DNA of 7,923 bases from Acidobacteriota bacterium (GCA_013697225.1 JACCXG010000291.1:1-7923), one strand, 5' to 3'. Counted from the stretch's first letter, positions 1-6,122 are shown. Notes: generated from the sequence alone by a model not told the origin. Program-made: numbers and translations.

Positions 1-264
1 CCGTCCCGTGTCGAGCGCACGCATGGTCAGCGTGGCCGTCGCCAGCACCTTCGTCAGGGACGCCAGGTCGAAGATCGTGCCGGCTGTGGCAAACGGCGCA
101 AGCGGATCGAACGTCAGCCCTCCGAACGAGGCGTTCCAGATTGCACCGTCGTGGCGCCCCACTTCGACACAGGCCGCGGGAAAGGCATGCGCCTCGACCC
201 CGGCCCGCAGCACGTCCGCCGCTTCGGAGAACCGTTCGTCGCTCATCGCCGCCGCACGCGCCAT
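1..264 (-). CDS. Serine hydrolase, class C beta-lactamase-like (partial, N-terminal 88 residues)
   Basis: Only the first 88 codons are in the window; the gene continues past the left edge. The translation ends in the motif FDLASLTKVLAT, with the SxxK nucleophile and lysine at S69 and K72, as in the beta-lactamase/penicillin-binding-protein family (PF00144). The spacing of about 60-70 residues before SxxK is normal for this family. I start it at the ATG at 264, which has an AGGAG at 275-279, 10 nt upstream; a second in-frame ATG at 246 has no such site. The N-terminus (MARAAAMSDERF...) has no hydrophobic segment, so it looks cytoplasmic. It follows the symporter by 49 bp on the same strand, so it is probably co-transcribed. 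The Bacillus MurNAc-salvage cluster carries a PF00144 protein (AmiE/YbbE, a muramyl-peptide amidase), so an amidase role is a reasonable inference. An esterase or D,D-peptidase is equally open from this fragment. Confidence 0.85.
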   Translation of the reverse strand, partial: MARAAAMSDERFSEAADVLRAGVEAHAFPAACVEVGRHDGAIWNASFGGLTFDPLAPFATAGTIFDLASLTKVLATATLTMRALDTGR

Positions 265-274
265 TCGAGCCTGG

Positions 275-279
275 CTCCT
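275..279 (-). promoter_or_regulatory. Ribosome binding site of the serine hydrolase
   Basis: AGGAG on the minus strand, 10 nt before the ATG at 264. It supports 264 over the in-frame ATG at 246. It sits at the downstream end of a 41-nt all-purine tract (275-315 on the minus strand). Confidence 0.5.
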
Positions 280-291
280 CTTCTTCCTTCT

Positions 292-320
292 CCCTTTCCC
301 TTTTCCCTTTTCCCTAACCC
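292..320 (-). other. Five-run G-quadruplex motif on the coding strand
   Basis: On the minus strand, GGG runs lie at 320-318, 314-312, 307-305, 300-298 and 294-292, separated by loops TTA, AAAA, AAAA and AAA. Any four consecutive runs satisfy the usual G3N1-7 pattern. The motif spans the symporter stop codon (TAG, 316-314) and most of the 49-bp gap before the serine hydrolase, ending about 12 nt upstream of that gene's AGGAG. It would be present in both the non-template DNA strand and the mRNA. The sequence pattern is direct; folding and any regulatory effect are inference. Confidence 0.6.
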
Positions 321-1855
321 CTCCGCAGCGCTGATTCCTCCGCCGGAGCCGCGGGCGAGATGAAGGAAGCCGCCCACCCGACAGCGAACGTCACGAGCGA
401 CCCGATCAGTACGTACCACTGCCAGGACACGGCCGTTCCGAGCTTCACGGCCAGCATGACACTTGCGCCGCCGAGGATCCCGGCGAACGCCGCGGTCTGA
501 CCGACACGCACCGTGAACGTGCCGAGGAAGAACACCCCGAGGATCAGCCCGTTCGTGAACGACGCGATTCCAAGCACTTCGTCCACGACACGGCTCGACA
601 GCCAGATGGCGGCGACGGCAACGATCATCTGCACGACGCCGAAGACGGCGGTCATCATCCGGGACACCGTCAGGTAGTGGCGGTCGCTGTGGGCACCAGC
701 AGTTGCGGGGAGGTAGAAGTCGTTGACGGCCGCCGCGGACGAGGAGTTGAGCGACGAGGAGAGGGTCGACATCGCCGCCGCGAAGATCGCCGCGACCACG
801 AGGCCGACGACCCCGATCGGCAGGTGCCGCACGATGAAGTAGGGGAAGATGCGATCGGTCAGCAGACGTCCGTCTCTCGTGAACTCCGCAATCTCGCCGG
901 GCGCATGCTGCGTGTAGTAGACGAACAGCATCACGCCGATGAAGAGGAACAGCACGAACTGCGCAAAGACGACGACGCCGCTCCAGAGCAGTGCCTTGCG
1001 GGCCTGCCGCGGATCCTTCGTGCAGAAGTAGCGCTGCACCATCAACTGGTCGGTGCCGTGGGTCGCCGTGGTGAGGAAGGCTCCGCCGATGACTCCCGAC
1101 CAGAATGTATAACTGCGGGTGAGGGTTGGCGTGAAGTCGAACAACTGGAAGCGGCCTGCCGCGCCGGCCACCTCCCGAACCTCGCTCCAGCCCCCCGGGA
1201 TCTGCCCGAGCAGCACGACAGCGGCGATCACGGCCCCGGTCGTGTAGACGGTCAACTGCGTGACGTCGGTCCAGACAACGGCTGTCATGCCGCCGAAGTA
1301 CGTGTACGCCATTGTTGCCAGGCCGATAACCAGCACTGAGGCGGCGAGTATCGAGTAAGTCGGATCGATTCCGGGCAGCCATGCCGTGGCGATTGCATCC
1401 GTTTCGGGCATGGCGCGCAGCACGGCCGCGAGCACCAGACCGGTGGCAAACAGCCGGAAGCCATCGGCCAGGCTCCGTGTGAGCAGGAAGACCCCCGAGG
1501 CGAGCCGCTTGACTCCTGATCCGAACCGCTCTCCCAGGAGTTGATAGACGGTGAGCAGCTGCCCCTTGAAGTAGGCGGGTATGAACAGAATCGAGACCGC
1601 GAGGCGCCCGATCATGTACCCCATGACGAGCTGGAGGAAGGTGAGGTTGTTTCCGTAGGCGAACCCCGGGACGCTGATGAACGTGACCGTGCTCGTCTCG
1701 GTGGCGACGATCGAGCCCATGATCGCCCACCACGGCAGGTTCTTCCCCGAAACGAAGTAATCCTGAATCGTGCGCTGGGATTTCCCGAAGTAGGCGCCGA
1801 ACAGGACGACAGCGGTGAGATAGACGAAGAGAATGCCGAAATCGAGCGGGTGCAC
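314..1855 (-). CDS. Sodium:solute symporter (SSS family), predicted amino-sugar importer
   Basis: A 513-residue inner-membrane protein of the usual SSS length (SSF, PF00474), with about 13 hydrophobic segments starting at residues 5-22. Family motifs seen: YFGGMTAVVWTDVTQ at 186-200, GTDQLMVQRYF at 267-277, and the TM8 region at about 358-381 with MSTLSSSLNS at 362-371. In characterised SSS proteins the serines of TM8 help coordinate Na+. The start is GTG at 1855, immediately after the TAG stop of the GHL10 gene (1858-1856), with no intergenic base; GAGGG lies about 11 nt upstream inside that gene, so translation is probably coupled. Members carry sugars, sialic acid, proline and others, so the substrate cannot be read from sequence. 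Its position between a putative glycan hydrolase and a serine hydrolase, beside an amino-sugar kinase, NagB and MurQ, points to MurNAc, GlcNAc or a small muropeptide. The TM segments are intact, with no frameshift. Confidence 0.93.
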   Translation of the reverse strand: MHPLDFGILFVYLTAVVLFGAYFGKSQRTIQDYFVSGKNLPWWAIMGSIVATETSTVTFISVPGFAYGNNLTFLQLVMGYMIGRLAVSILFIPAYFKGQLLTVYQLLGERFGSGVKRLASGVFLLTRSLADGFRLFATGLVLAAVLRAMPETDAIATAWLPGIDPTYSILAASVLVIGLATMAYTYFGGMTAVVWTDVTQLTVYTTGAVIAAVVLLGQIPGGWSEVREVAGAAGRFQLFDFTPTLTRSYTFWSGVIGGAFLTTATHGTDQLMVQRYFCTKDPRQARKALLWSGVVVFAQFVLFLFIGVMLFVYYTQHAPGEIAEFTRDGRLLTDRIFPYFIVRHLPIGVVGLVVAAIFAAAMSTLSSSLNSSSAAAVNDFYLPATAGAHSDRHYLTVSRMMTAVFGVVQMIVAVAAIWLSSRVVDEVLGIASFTNGLILGVFFLGTFTVRVGQTAAFAGILGGASVMLAVKLGTAVSWQWYVLIGSLVTFAVGWAASFISPAAPAEESALRRG

Positions 1856-3151
1856 CTATCGGGAACCCTCGGGGGCGGACGCCTGGGAGCGGGCCGCGCG
1901 CCCGACAACCGCGAGGTAGTCGCGCGTCTTCTGGCCGGGCTGGGTGAGGCTGTCGTACGAGAAGAGGACGAATCCCTCGGCGCCGAGCCGGCGAGCGCTC
2001 GTGATGTTGGCGACAGTCTGCGCGGGGGTGAGCCTGTAGGCGCCGATCCCCGCCCAGACCTGCCGGCCGGCGGCGGCCGCCCGCGCGGCCGCAATCTGAC
2101 TGGTGAACTGCGACGGCTCCGTCGTGTAGGCCATCGGCGCGACGGCATCGACGGTCCCGTTCTCGAGCCAGCGAGGCCACTCCTGCAGCCGGTGCTCGAG
2201 CGCGTCGCGGTCGTCCGCTTTCACCGCCACGCTCACGACAACCCCGGGCCGCTCCGCCTTGGCCGCATCCCGCAATCGCGACATCATCGTCGTCATCCGC
2301 GCCACGCGGAAGCGCCGCCACTCGGCGGGCAGTCCGTCAGGGAACGCGAGGACGTTCACCTTTGCGCGCGCGGTGAGGCCCTGGCGCTGTGCGGCCGGCA
2401 GGCGGGGCTCCACCCAGGCACGGAACTCACGCACCGCATCACGGCTGTAGTCGAAGCGCTCGGTGGGATACCGCGCGTAATCGAAGTGGATGCCGTCGAC
2501 CGCGTACCGTCGTGCAATGCCACGAACGATCGTGGTCATGTGCTCGACCGCCGCGTGGTGGATGGGGCTGGCGTACAGCCCCTCGACGTTGGCGGACTGT
2601 CCGCGGGTCCACTGCGCAAGCCGTCGCACATACGCCGGAGCCGCGGGGTCGACCCGCGACAGCTCTCCCGCGAGCTCGCGCGGAACCATCAGCCATTCGG
2701 GGCGGCGGTGTACCAGGTGCTCGCGCGGGATGGGCAGAGCAACGGCGCTCGAGACCAGGTTGACGTTGATCCAGGCATGCACCCGGATGTCCGCCTCGTG
2801 CGCGGCGCGGAGCACCTCGGCAAGCGGATCGAAGGAGGCCGGCTGCCGTGCAAGGTCCACGGCGCGAGGTTCGGTTCCCCCGGCATAGTACGCATCCCCG
2901 CGGCCGCGCACCTGCACCAGGAGCGTGTTGAAACCGTTCACCCGCGCCGAATCCACGAGCGCGGCAATGCTCTGCGGAGAGTTCAGCGACGTCCGGAGCA
3001 CCCAGAGGGCCCGCAGCTCCGGCGCTTGTCTAGCGGTTCCGGCGTCCCCCGCCAGGGCGGGTGAACCGGCTCCTGAGAGGAACCCGGAGAGGCACCCGAC
3101 GATGACGGCACCCCCGAGCATGCGCGCCATTCGAGCACCGGCAAGAGGCAT
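1856..3151 (-). CDS. GHL10-family (DUF187) glycoside hydrolase, exported, DigH-like
   Basis: A 431-residue protein with an N-terminal export signal followed by a TIM-barrel-type GHL10 domain (PF02638), about residues 45-410. Motifs: RALWV at 47-51 (first strand), HAWINV at 125-130, YAVDGIHFDYARYP at 216-229 (the most diagnostic GHL10 segment, with acidic D219 and D224), and DAVAPMAY at 335-342. The export signal is ambiguous: IVGC at 17-20 fits a lipobox with C20, while ALA-G at 32-35 fits signal peptidase I. The E. coli relative DigH (YddW) hydrolyses peptide-free peptidoglycan glycan strands; applying that activity here is inference supported by MurQ and NagB nearby. It is the first gene of the minus-strand operon. 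The start at 3151 has no good ribosome binding site and would lie only about 4 nt from the predicted transcription start; an in-frame ATG at 3130 (M8) is a serious alternative and keeps the signal intact. Confidence 0.88.
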   Translation of the reverse strand: MPLAGARMARMLGGAVIVGCLSGFLSGAGSPALAGDAGTARQAPELRALWVLRTSLNSPQSIAALVDSARVNGFNTLLVQVRGRGDAYYAGGTEPRAVDLARQPASFDPLAEVLRAAHEADIRVHAWINVNLVSSAVALPIPREHLVHRRPEWLMVPRELAGELSRVDPAAPAYVRRLAQWTRGQSANVEGLYASPIHHAAVEHMTTIVRGIARRYAVDGIHFDYARYPTERFDYSRDAVREFRAWVEPRLPAAQRQGLTARAKVNVLAFPDGLPAEWRRFRVARMTTMMSRLRDAAKAERPGVVVSVAVKADDRDALEHRLQEWPRWLENGTVDAVAPMAYTTEPSQFTSQIAAARAAAAGRQVWAGIGAYRLTPAQTVANITSARRLGAEGFVLFSYDSLTQPGQKTRDYLAVVGRAARSQASAPEGSR

Positions 3152-3161
3152 AAGGTGCCCG

Positions 3162-3191
3162 ACTGTAACGTGTTGCGGTGAGGGGTGTCAA
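3162..3191 (-). promoter_or_regulatory. Predicted sigma70-type promoter of the GHL10-symporter-serine hydrolase operon
   Basis: Minus-strand TTGACA (3191-3186, perfect -35), an 18-nt spacer, then TACAGT (3167-3162, 4 of 6 to the -10 consensus). It lies in the short divergent gap before the kinase gene. The predicted transcription start is near 3155, only a few nt before the ATG at 3151 but about 25 nt before the ATG at 3130. The -35 continues as TTGACACCC, the same nine bases as in the murQ promoter. Confidence 0.5.
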
Positions 3192-3210
3192 CGCGTCTGA
3201 GGTAGCATGC

Positions 3211-3215
3211 GGGAG
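3211..3215 (+). promoter_or_regulatory. Ribosome binding site that decides the kinase start
   Basis: GGGAG, 9 nt upstream of the ATG at 3225. The earlier in-frame ATG at 3207 has only GAGG at a 4-nt spacing, so 3225 is preferred. Confidence 0.5.
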
Positions 3216-3224
3216 CGCGAAACG

Positions 3225-4166
3225 ATGATCCATGTCATGGGAATCGATGCCGGGGGGACCAAGACCAGCTGTCTGCTGGCCGACGGCGAGGGACGGATCG
3301 TGTCCCGCGCACGAGGCCCCGGGGCCAACCTGCAGGGGGCGGGGGAGCTGCAGGTCGAGAAAGTTCTTCACGAGCTGATGGACGAGGCCCTCGGCGACCG
3401 CGAGATCGTCCCGGCGGCCATCTGCCTGGGGATTGCGGGTGCGGATCGGCAGGACGATCATGCGATGGTGCGCAGCATCATGAAGCGCATCGGGTTCAAG
3501 GCCCGCGTGGTGGTCGTCAACGATGCGCTGATCGCGCTCGAGAGCGGCGCCCCTGGAGAGCCTGGCGTTGTTGTCGTTTCGGGTACGGGCTCCATTGCCT
3601 ACGGCCGCAATGCGGCGGGGCAGGCGGCTCGGGCCGGGGGATGGGGCTTCGTGCTCGGCGACGAGGGCAGTGGCTACTGGATCGGACGGGCCGCGCTCCG
3701 GGCTGTGCTGCGCGCGGCGGATTACCGCGGTCCGAAGACACTGCTGACGCCCATGCTCCTGGAGCGGTTCCAGGTAACTCAGCCGCAGGCGCTGCTGCGC
3801 GAGGTCTACCAGCACAGCATGAAGCCATCTGTCATAGGGGGTCTGGCGAGCTCGGTTCAGGGGGCCTTCGATGCGGGCGATGAGGCGGCGATCGGAATTC
3901 TTCGGGCTGCTGCCGGTGAGCTCGAGGGGGCCGCGCTGTCAGTGGCGCGCCGGCTGGAGCTGCTCGGCCAGCCGTCGACGTTCATCCTTTCCGGCGGCAT
4001 CTTCCGGGCGGTGCCCTGGCTGGAGCAGGAGCTGCAGCGCCGCTTGTCCGTGGCCGCACGAGGCAGCGCAACGCGGGTACTGGAGCGGGAACCGGCAGAA
4101 GGGGCTGTCACGCTGGCCTTGCAGGAGGCACGCGGGGGAGCCCGGATTCCGATTTACCAGGACTAA
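3225..4166 (+). CDS. BadF/BadG/BcrA-type N-acetylhexosamine kinase (GlcNAc/MurNAc kinase)
   Basis: A 313-residue cytoplasmic ASKHA-fold kinase, normal length for the GlcNAc-kinase/BadF family (PF01869). Motifs in order: DAGGTKT at 8-14 (phosphate 1), GIAGADR at 69-75, VVNDA at 97-101 with D100 as likely catalytic base, SGTGSIAYG at 119-127 (phosphate 2), GWGFVLGDEGSGYWIG at 139-154 (typical of this kinase group), and LSGGIF at 255-260 (adenosine region). It would phosphorylate the 6-OH of imported GlcNAc and/or MurNAc with ATP. The Clostridium kinase MurK, of this family, accepts both sugars; with MurQ close by and no PTS, a MurNAc-accepting kinase is needed, so MurK-like specificity is my inference. 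GlcNAc-only or glucosamine kinase activity remains possible. I start at 3225 for its ribosome binding site; 3207 would add six residues. It is 25 bp ahead of nagB on the same strand. I see no convincing plus-strand promoter in the gap upstream. Confidence 0.9.
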   Translation: MIHVMGIDAGGTKTSCLLADGEGRIVSRARGPGANLQGAGELQVEKVLHELMDEALGDREIVPAAICLGIAGADRQDDHAMVRSIMKRIGFKARVVVVNDALIALESGAPGEPGVVVVSGTGSIAYGRNAAGQAARAGGWGFVLGDEGSGYWIGRAALRAVLRAADYRGPKTLLTPMLLERFQVTQPQALLREVYQHSMKPSVIGGLASSVQGAFDAGDEAAIGILRAAAGELEGAALSVARRLELLGQPSTFILSGGIFRAVPWLEQELQRRLSVAARGSATRVLEREPAEGAVTLALQEARGGARIPIYQD

Positions 4167-4191
4167 ACTGAAGGCGCTCGGTCAGCCGTCC

Positions 4192-4956
4192 ATGTCATTC
4201 GTCCGCAGTCCCAGAATCACCGTGTTCCCGGACACAGGAACGGCCGCCGCCGTCGTTGCTGCCCGCATTGCGGGAGCCCTGCAGCAGAATCCCTCGCTCG
4301 TCATCGGCCTGGCGACGGGGCGTACGCCCGTGGCGCTGTACGCGGAGCTGGCGCGCGTGACCGCCGCACGCCGCCTCGACTGGTCTTCCGCCACGACTTT
4401 CAACCTCGACGAGTTTCTGGGGGTGCCGCCAGAACATCCGGGGTCTTACCGTCAGTTCATGGAGGGGCACCTGTTCAGGCACGTGAATCTCCGACCGGAG
4501 CGGATCAACTTCCTCGTGGGCACGGCGCCCGCCGAGGAGGAGTGCCGGCGATACGAGAGAGCGATTGCTGCCGCAGGGGGGATCGATCTTCAGATTCTGG
4601 GAATCGGCACGAACGGCCACATCGGGTTCAACGAGCCTGGACTCTCCCTGCAGTCGCGCACGCACCGGGTCGAGCTGAAGCCGGAAACCCGCCAGAGCAA
4701 CGTCATGCTGTTTGGCGGTGACCTGTCGAACGTTCCGGCGGAGGCCCTGTCGATGGGGATGGCGACCATTCTGCAGGCCCGATCGGTGATCCTGCTGGCC
4801 AACGGCGAGAGCAAGGCGTCGTGTGTGGCGCAGGTCGTGAACGGCCCGCTCACGACCTCTCTGCCGGCGTCCTTCCTGCAGCTCCACCATGACGTGGACA
4901 TCATCCTGGACGCCGCGGCCGCCCTGGAACTCGAGCGGGAGCACAGGTCAGGCTGA
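4192..4956 (+). CDS. nagB: Glucosamine-6-phosphate deaminase
   Basis: A 254-residue cytoplasmic enzyme converting glucosamine-6-phosphate to fructose-6-phosphate and ammonia, linking amino-sugar catabolism to glycolysis. Motifs: GLATGRTP at 39-46 (phosphate loop), NLDEFLGVPPEHPGSY at 71-86 with D73/E74, the active-site segment LGIGTNGHIGFNEPG at 136-150 with H143 and E148, and MGMATILQARSVILLANGES at 188-207 (family signature region). Position 141 is Asn, where the E. coli allosteric enzyme has Asp; Bacillus NagB also has Asn there. The length (254, against 266 in E. coli and about 242 in B. subtilis) also fits the shorter Bacillus type, which lacks GlcNAc-6P allostery. The ATG at 4192 fits the family N-terminus; its ribosome binding site is weak, so coupling to the kinase 25 bp upstream is likely. 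Its usual partner NagA is not in the window. Confidence 0.95.
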   Translation: MSFVRSPRITVFPDTGTAAAVVAARIAGALQQNPSLVIGLATGRTPVALYAELARVTAARRLDWSSATTFNLDEFLGVPPEHPGSYRQFMEGHLFRHVNLRPERINFLVGTAPAEEECRRYERAIAAAGGIDLQILGIGTNGHIGFNEPGLSLQSRTHRVELKPETRQSNVMLFGGDLSNVPAEALSMGMATILQARSVILLANGESKASCVAQVVNGPLTTSLPASFLQLHHDVDIILDAAAALELEREHRSG

Positions 4957-4964
4957 CGCGTCAG
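4953..4964. repeat. Perfect 12-bp palindrome between convergent nagB and murQ stops
   Basis: CTGACGCGTCAG reads identically on both strands. It contains the nagB TGA stop and fills nearly all of the 9-bp gap to the murQ stop (4966-4968). There is no loop and no T-run, so it is not a convincing intrinsic terminator by itself. Confidence 0.4.
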
Positions 4965-4965
4965 T

Positions 4966-5937
4966 TCACTTCGGCGCCGGCCCCTTGGCGGCGGCCTGCG
5001 CCTGGAGCAACTCCCGCAGGCGAGGCTCGATATCTTCGCCGATGGCCTCACGTACGGAATCGTCCGCCTTCTTGAGCCGTTTCAAGGCCTGGGGCAGCGT
5101 CAGGTCCGCCTTCTGCATCACGATCGCACCCTTGACGTTCCACTTGGCCTTGCGGAGGAGCGCGTCCGATGCGTCGTAGTCCAGACCGGTCACGATCGCT
5201 GTGATGCGCCGCGCCCGATCCTTCAGCTTCTCGGAGCCGGTCTGCACGTCCACCATCAGGTTGCCGTAGGTCTTCCCGACCTTGATCATCGCGATGGTCG
5301 TCAGCATGTTGAGAACCATCTTGGTGGCGGTGCCGGCCTTCAGACGTGTCGAGCCTGCAATGATCTCAGGCCCGACGGCGGGGGCGATCTGCAGGTCGAC
5401 GAAATTCTGGAGCTCGGAGCCGGGCCAGCAGGTCACGACGATGATCCGGGCGCCGGCCTTGCGCGCTCTGGTGAGCCCGCCGCGGACGAACGGTGTCATC
5501 CCGCTGGCCGAGACGCCGATGACGACATCTTTCTTGCCGAGCCGCAGCCGCCCGATGCTGCGCGCCCCCTCCTCGTAGTTGTCCTCCACCCCTTCCTTCG
5601 CCCGGAACACGGCCCCTTGTCCGCCAGCCATGATCGCCTGGACGAGCGAGGGGGAGGTGCCGAAGGTCGGCGGCATTTCCGACGCTTCCACCACGCCGAG
5701 GCGGCCGCTGGTGCCGGCGCCCACGAAGATGATGCGCCCCCCTTTCTTCAGCGCCTGCGCGACGATTTCGACGCCGTGGGCAATCCGCTCCTTCTCCTTG
5801 AGCACCGCGCTGATCACCTTGCGGTCCTCGTTGACGACCATGTCGATGATGTCGCGGATGGGCGCCTTGTCGATGGCCAGGGTCGTCGAGTTGATGGCTT
5901 CGGTAGGCAGCGACTGCCATTTCGATTGAGTCGGCAT
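4966..5937 (-). CDS. murQ: N-acetylmuramic acid 6-phosphate etherase
   Basis: A 323-residue SIS-domain lyase that splits the lactyl ether of MurNAc-6P to give GlcNAc-6P and D-lactate in the cytoplasm; the length is slightly above the usual 298-305 because of a short Lys/Ala-rich tail (about 305-323). Motifs: FVGAGTSGRLGVVEASEMPP at 71-90 with E87 matching the E. coli catalytic Glu83, EGVEDNYEEGARSI at 115-128 with E118 matching Glu114, GVSASGMTPF at 141-150, and GSTRLKAGTATKMVLNMLTT at 195-214. The usual Cys after the first catalytic Glu is Met here (SEMPP for SECPP). I start at ATG 5937; AAAGGA lies just 3 nt upstream, and an in-frame ATG at 5949 is an alternative. The reading frame stays open far upstream, but that stretch holds a promoter and is not MurQ-like. 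It is transcribed towards nagB and divergently from xerD, with its own promoter-like element. Confidence 0.96.
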   Translation of the reverse strand: MPTQSKWQSLPTEAINSTTLAIDKAPIRDIIDMVVNEDRKVISAVLKEKERIAHGVEIVAQALKKGGRIIFVGAGTSGRLGVVEASEMPPTFGTSPSLVQAIMAGGQGAVFRAKEGVEDNYEEGARSIGRLRLGKKDVVIGVSASGMTPFVRGGLTRARKAGARIIVVTCWPGSELQNFVDLQIAPAVGPEIIAGSTRLKAGTATKMVLNMLTTIAMIKVGKTYGNLMVDVQTGSEKLKDRARRITAIVTGLDYDASDALLRKAKWNVKGAIVMQKADLTLPQALKRLKKADDSVREAIGEDIEPRLRELLQAQAAAKGPAPK

Positions 5938-5995
5938 CGGTCCTTTCATCCGGACCGGCGGAACGAACGGCGCTGGCCCGGAGACGCAACCGCCT

Positions 5996-6024
5996 ACAGT
6001 ACTCCCGGGCTTCAAGGGTGTCAA
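5996..6024 (-). promoter_or_regulatory. Predicted sigma70-type promoter of murQ
   Basis: Minus-strand TTGACA (6024-6019, perfect -35), a 17-nt spacer, then TACTGT (6001-5996, 3 of 6 to the -10 consensus). The predicted transcription start is near 5989, giving a leader of about 50 nt before the ATG at 5937. The -35 and following bases TTGACACCC match the GHL10 operon promoter exactly. The rest of the 185-bp murQ-xerD gap shows no obvious terminator or operator. Confidence 0.5.
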
Positions 6025-6109
6025 TCGGTCGGTCGCGTCGCGCGGTGGAGCGGTACCGGGCCGGAAAGGTTCACGCGAGCCGGTCAGGGTAGACTCGCGG
6101 AGGGGAAGG

Positions 6110-6115
6110 AAGGGA
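6110..6115 (+). promoter_or_regulatory. Ribosome binding site of xerD
   Basis: AAGGGA, 7 nt before the GTG at 6123, within a 17-nt all-purine stretch (6099-6115). It supports the GTG start. Confidence 0.6.
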
Positions 6116-6122
6116 CCCACAG

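Noticed and set aside
243..2321. Long 692-codon open frame on the minus strand across the symporter and the end of the GHL10 gene
   Set aside because: It is an out-of-frame shadow in GC-rich DNA, with Arg/Ala/Gly-heavy low-complexity translation and no family motif. The real genes in another frame of the same strand carry complete domains.
1541..3064. 507-codon open frame on the plus strand opposite the GHL10 gene
   Set aside because: The translation is Arg/Gly/Asp-rich with no recognisable motif. It mirrors the codon bias of the opposite strand, where GHL10 and SSS motifs are clear.
3871..4191. N-terminal extension of nagB into the kinase gene
   Set aside because: It overlaps conserved kinase coding sequence, and NagB family homology begins at residue 8 or so after the ATG at 4192.
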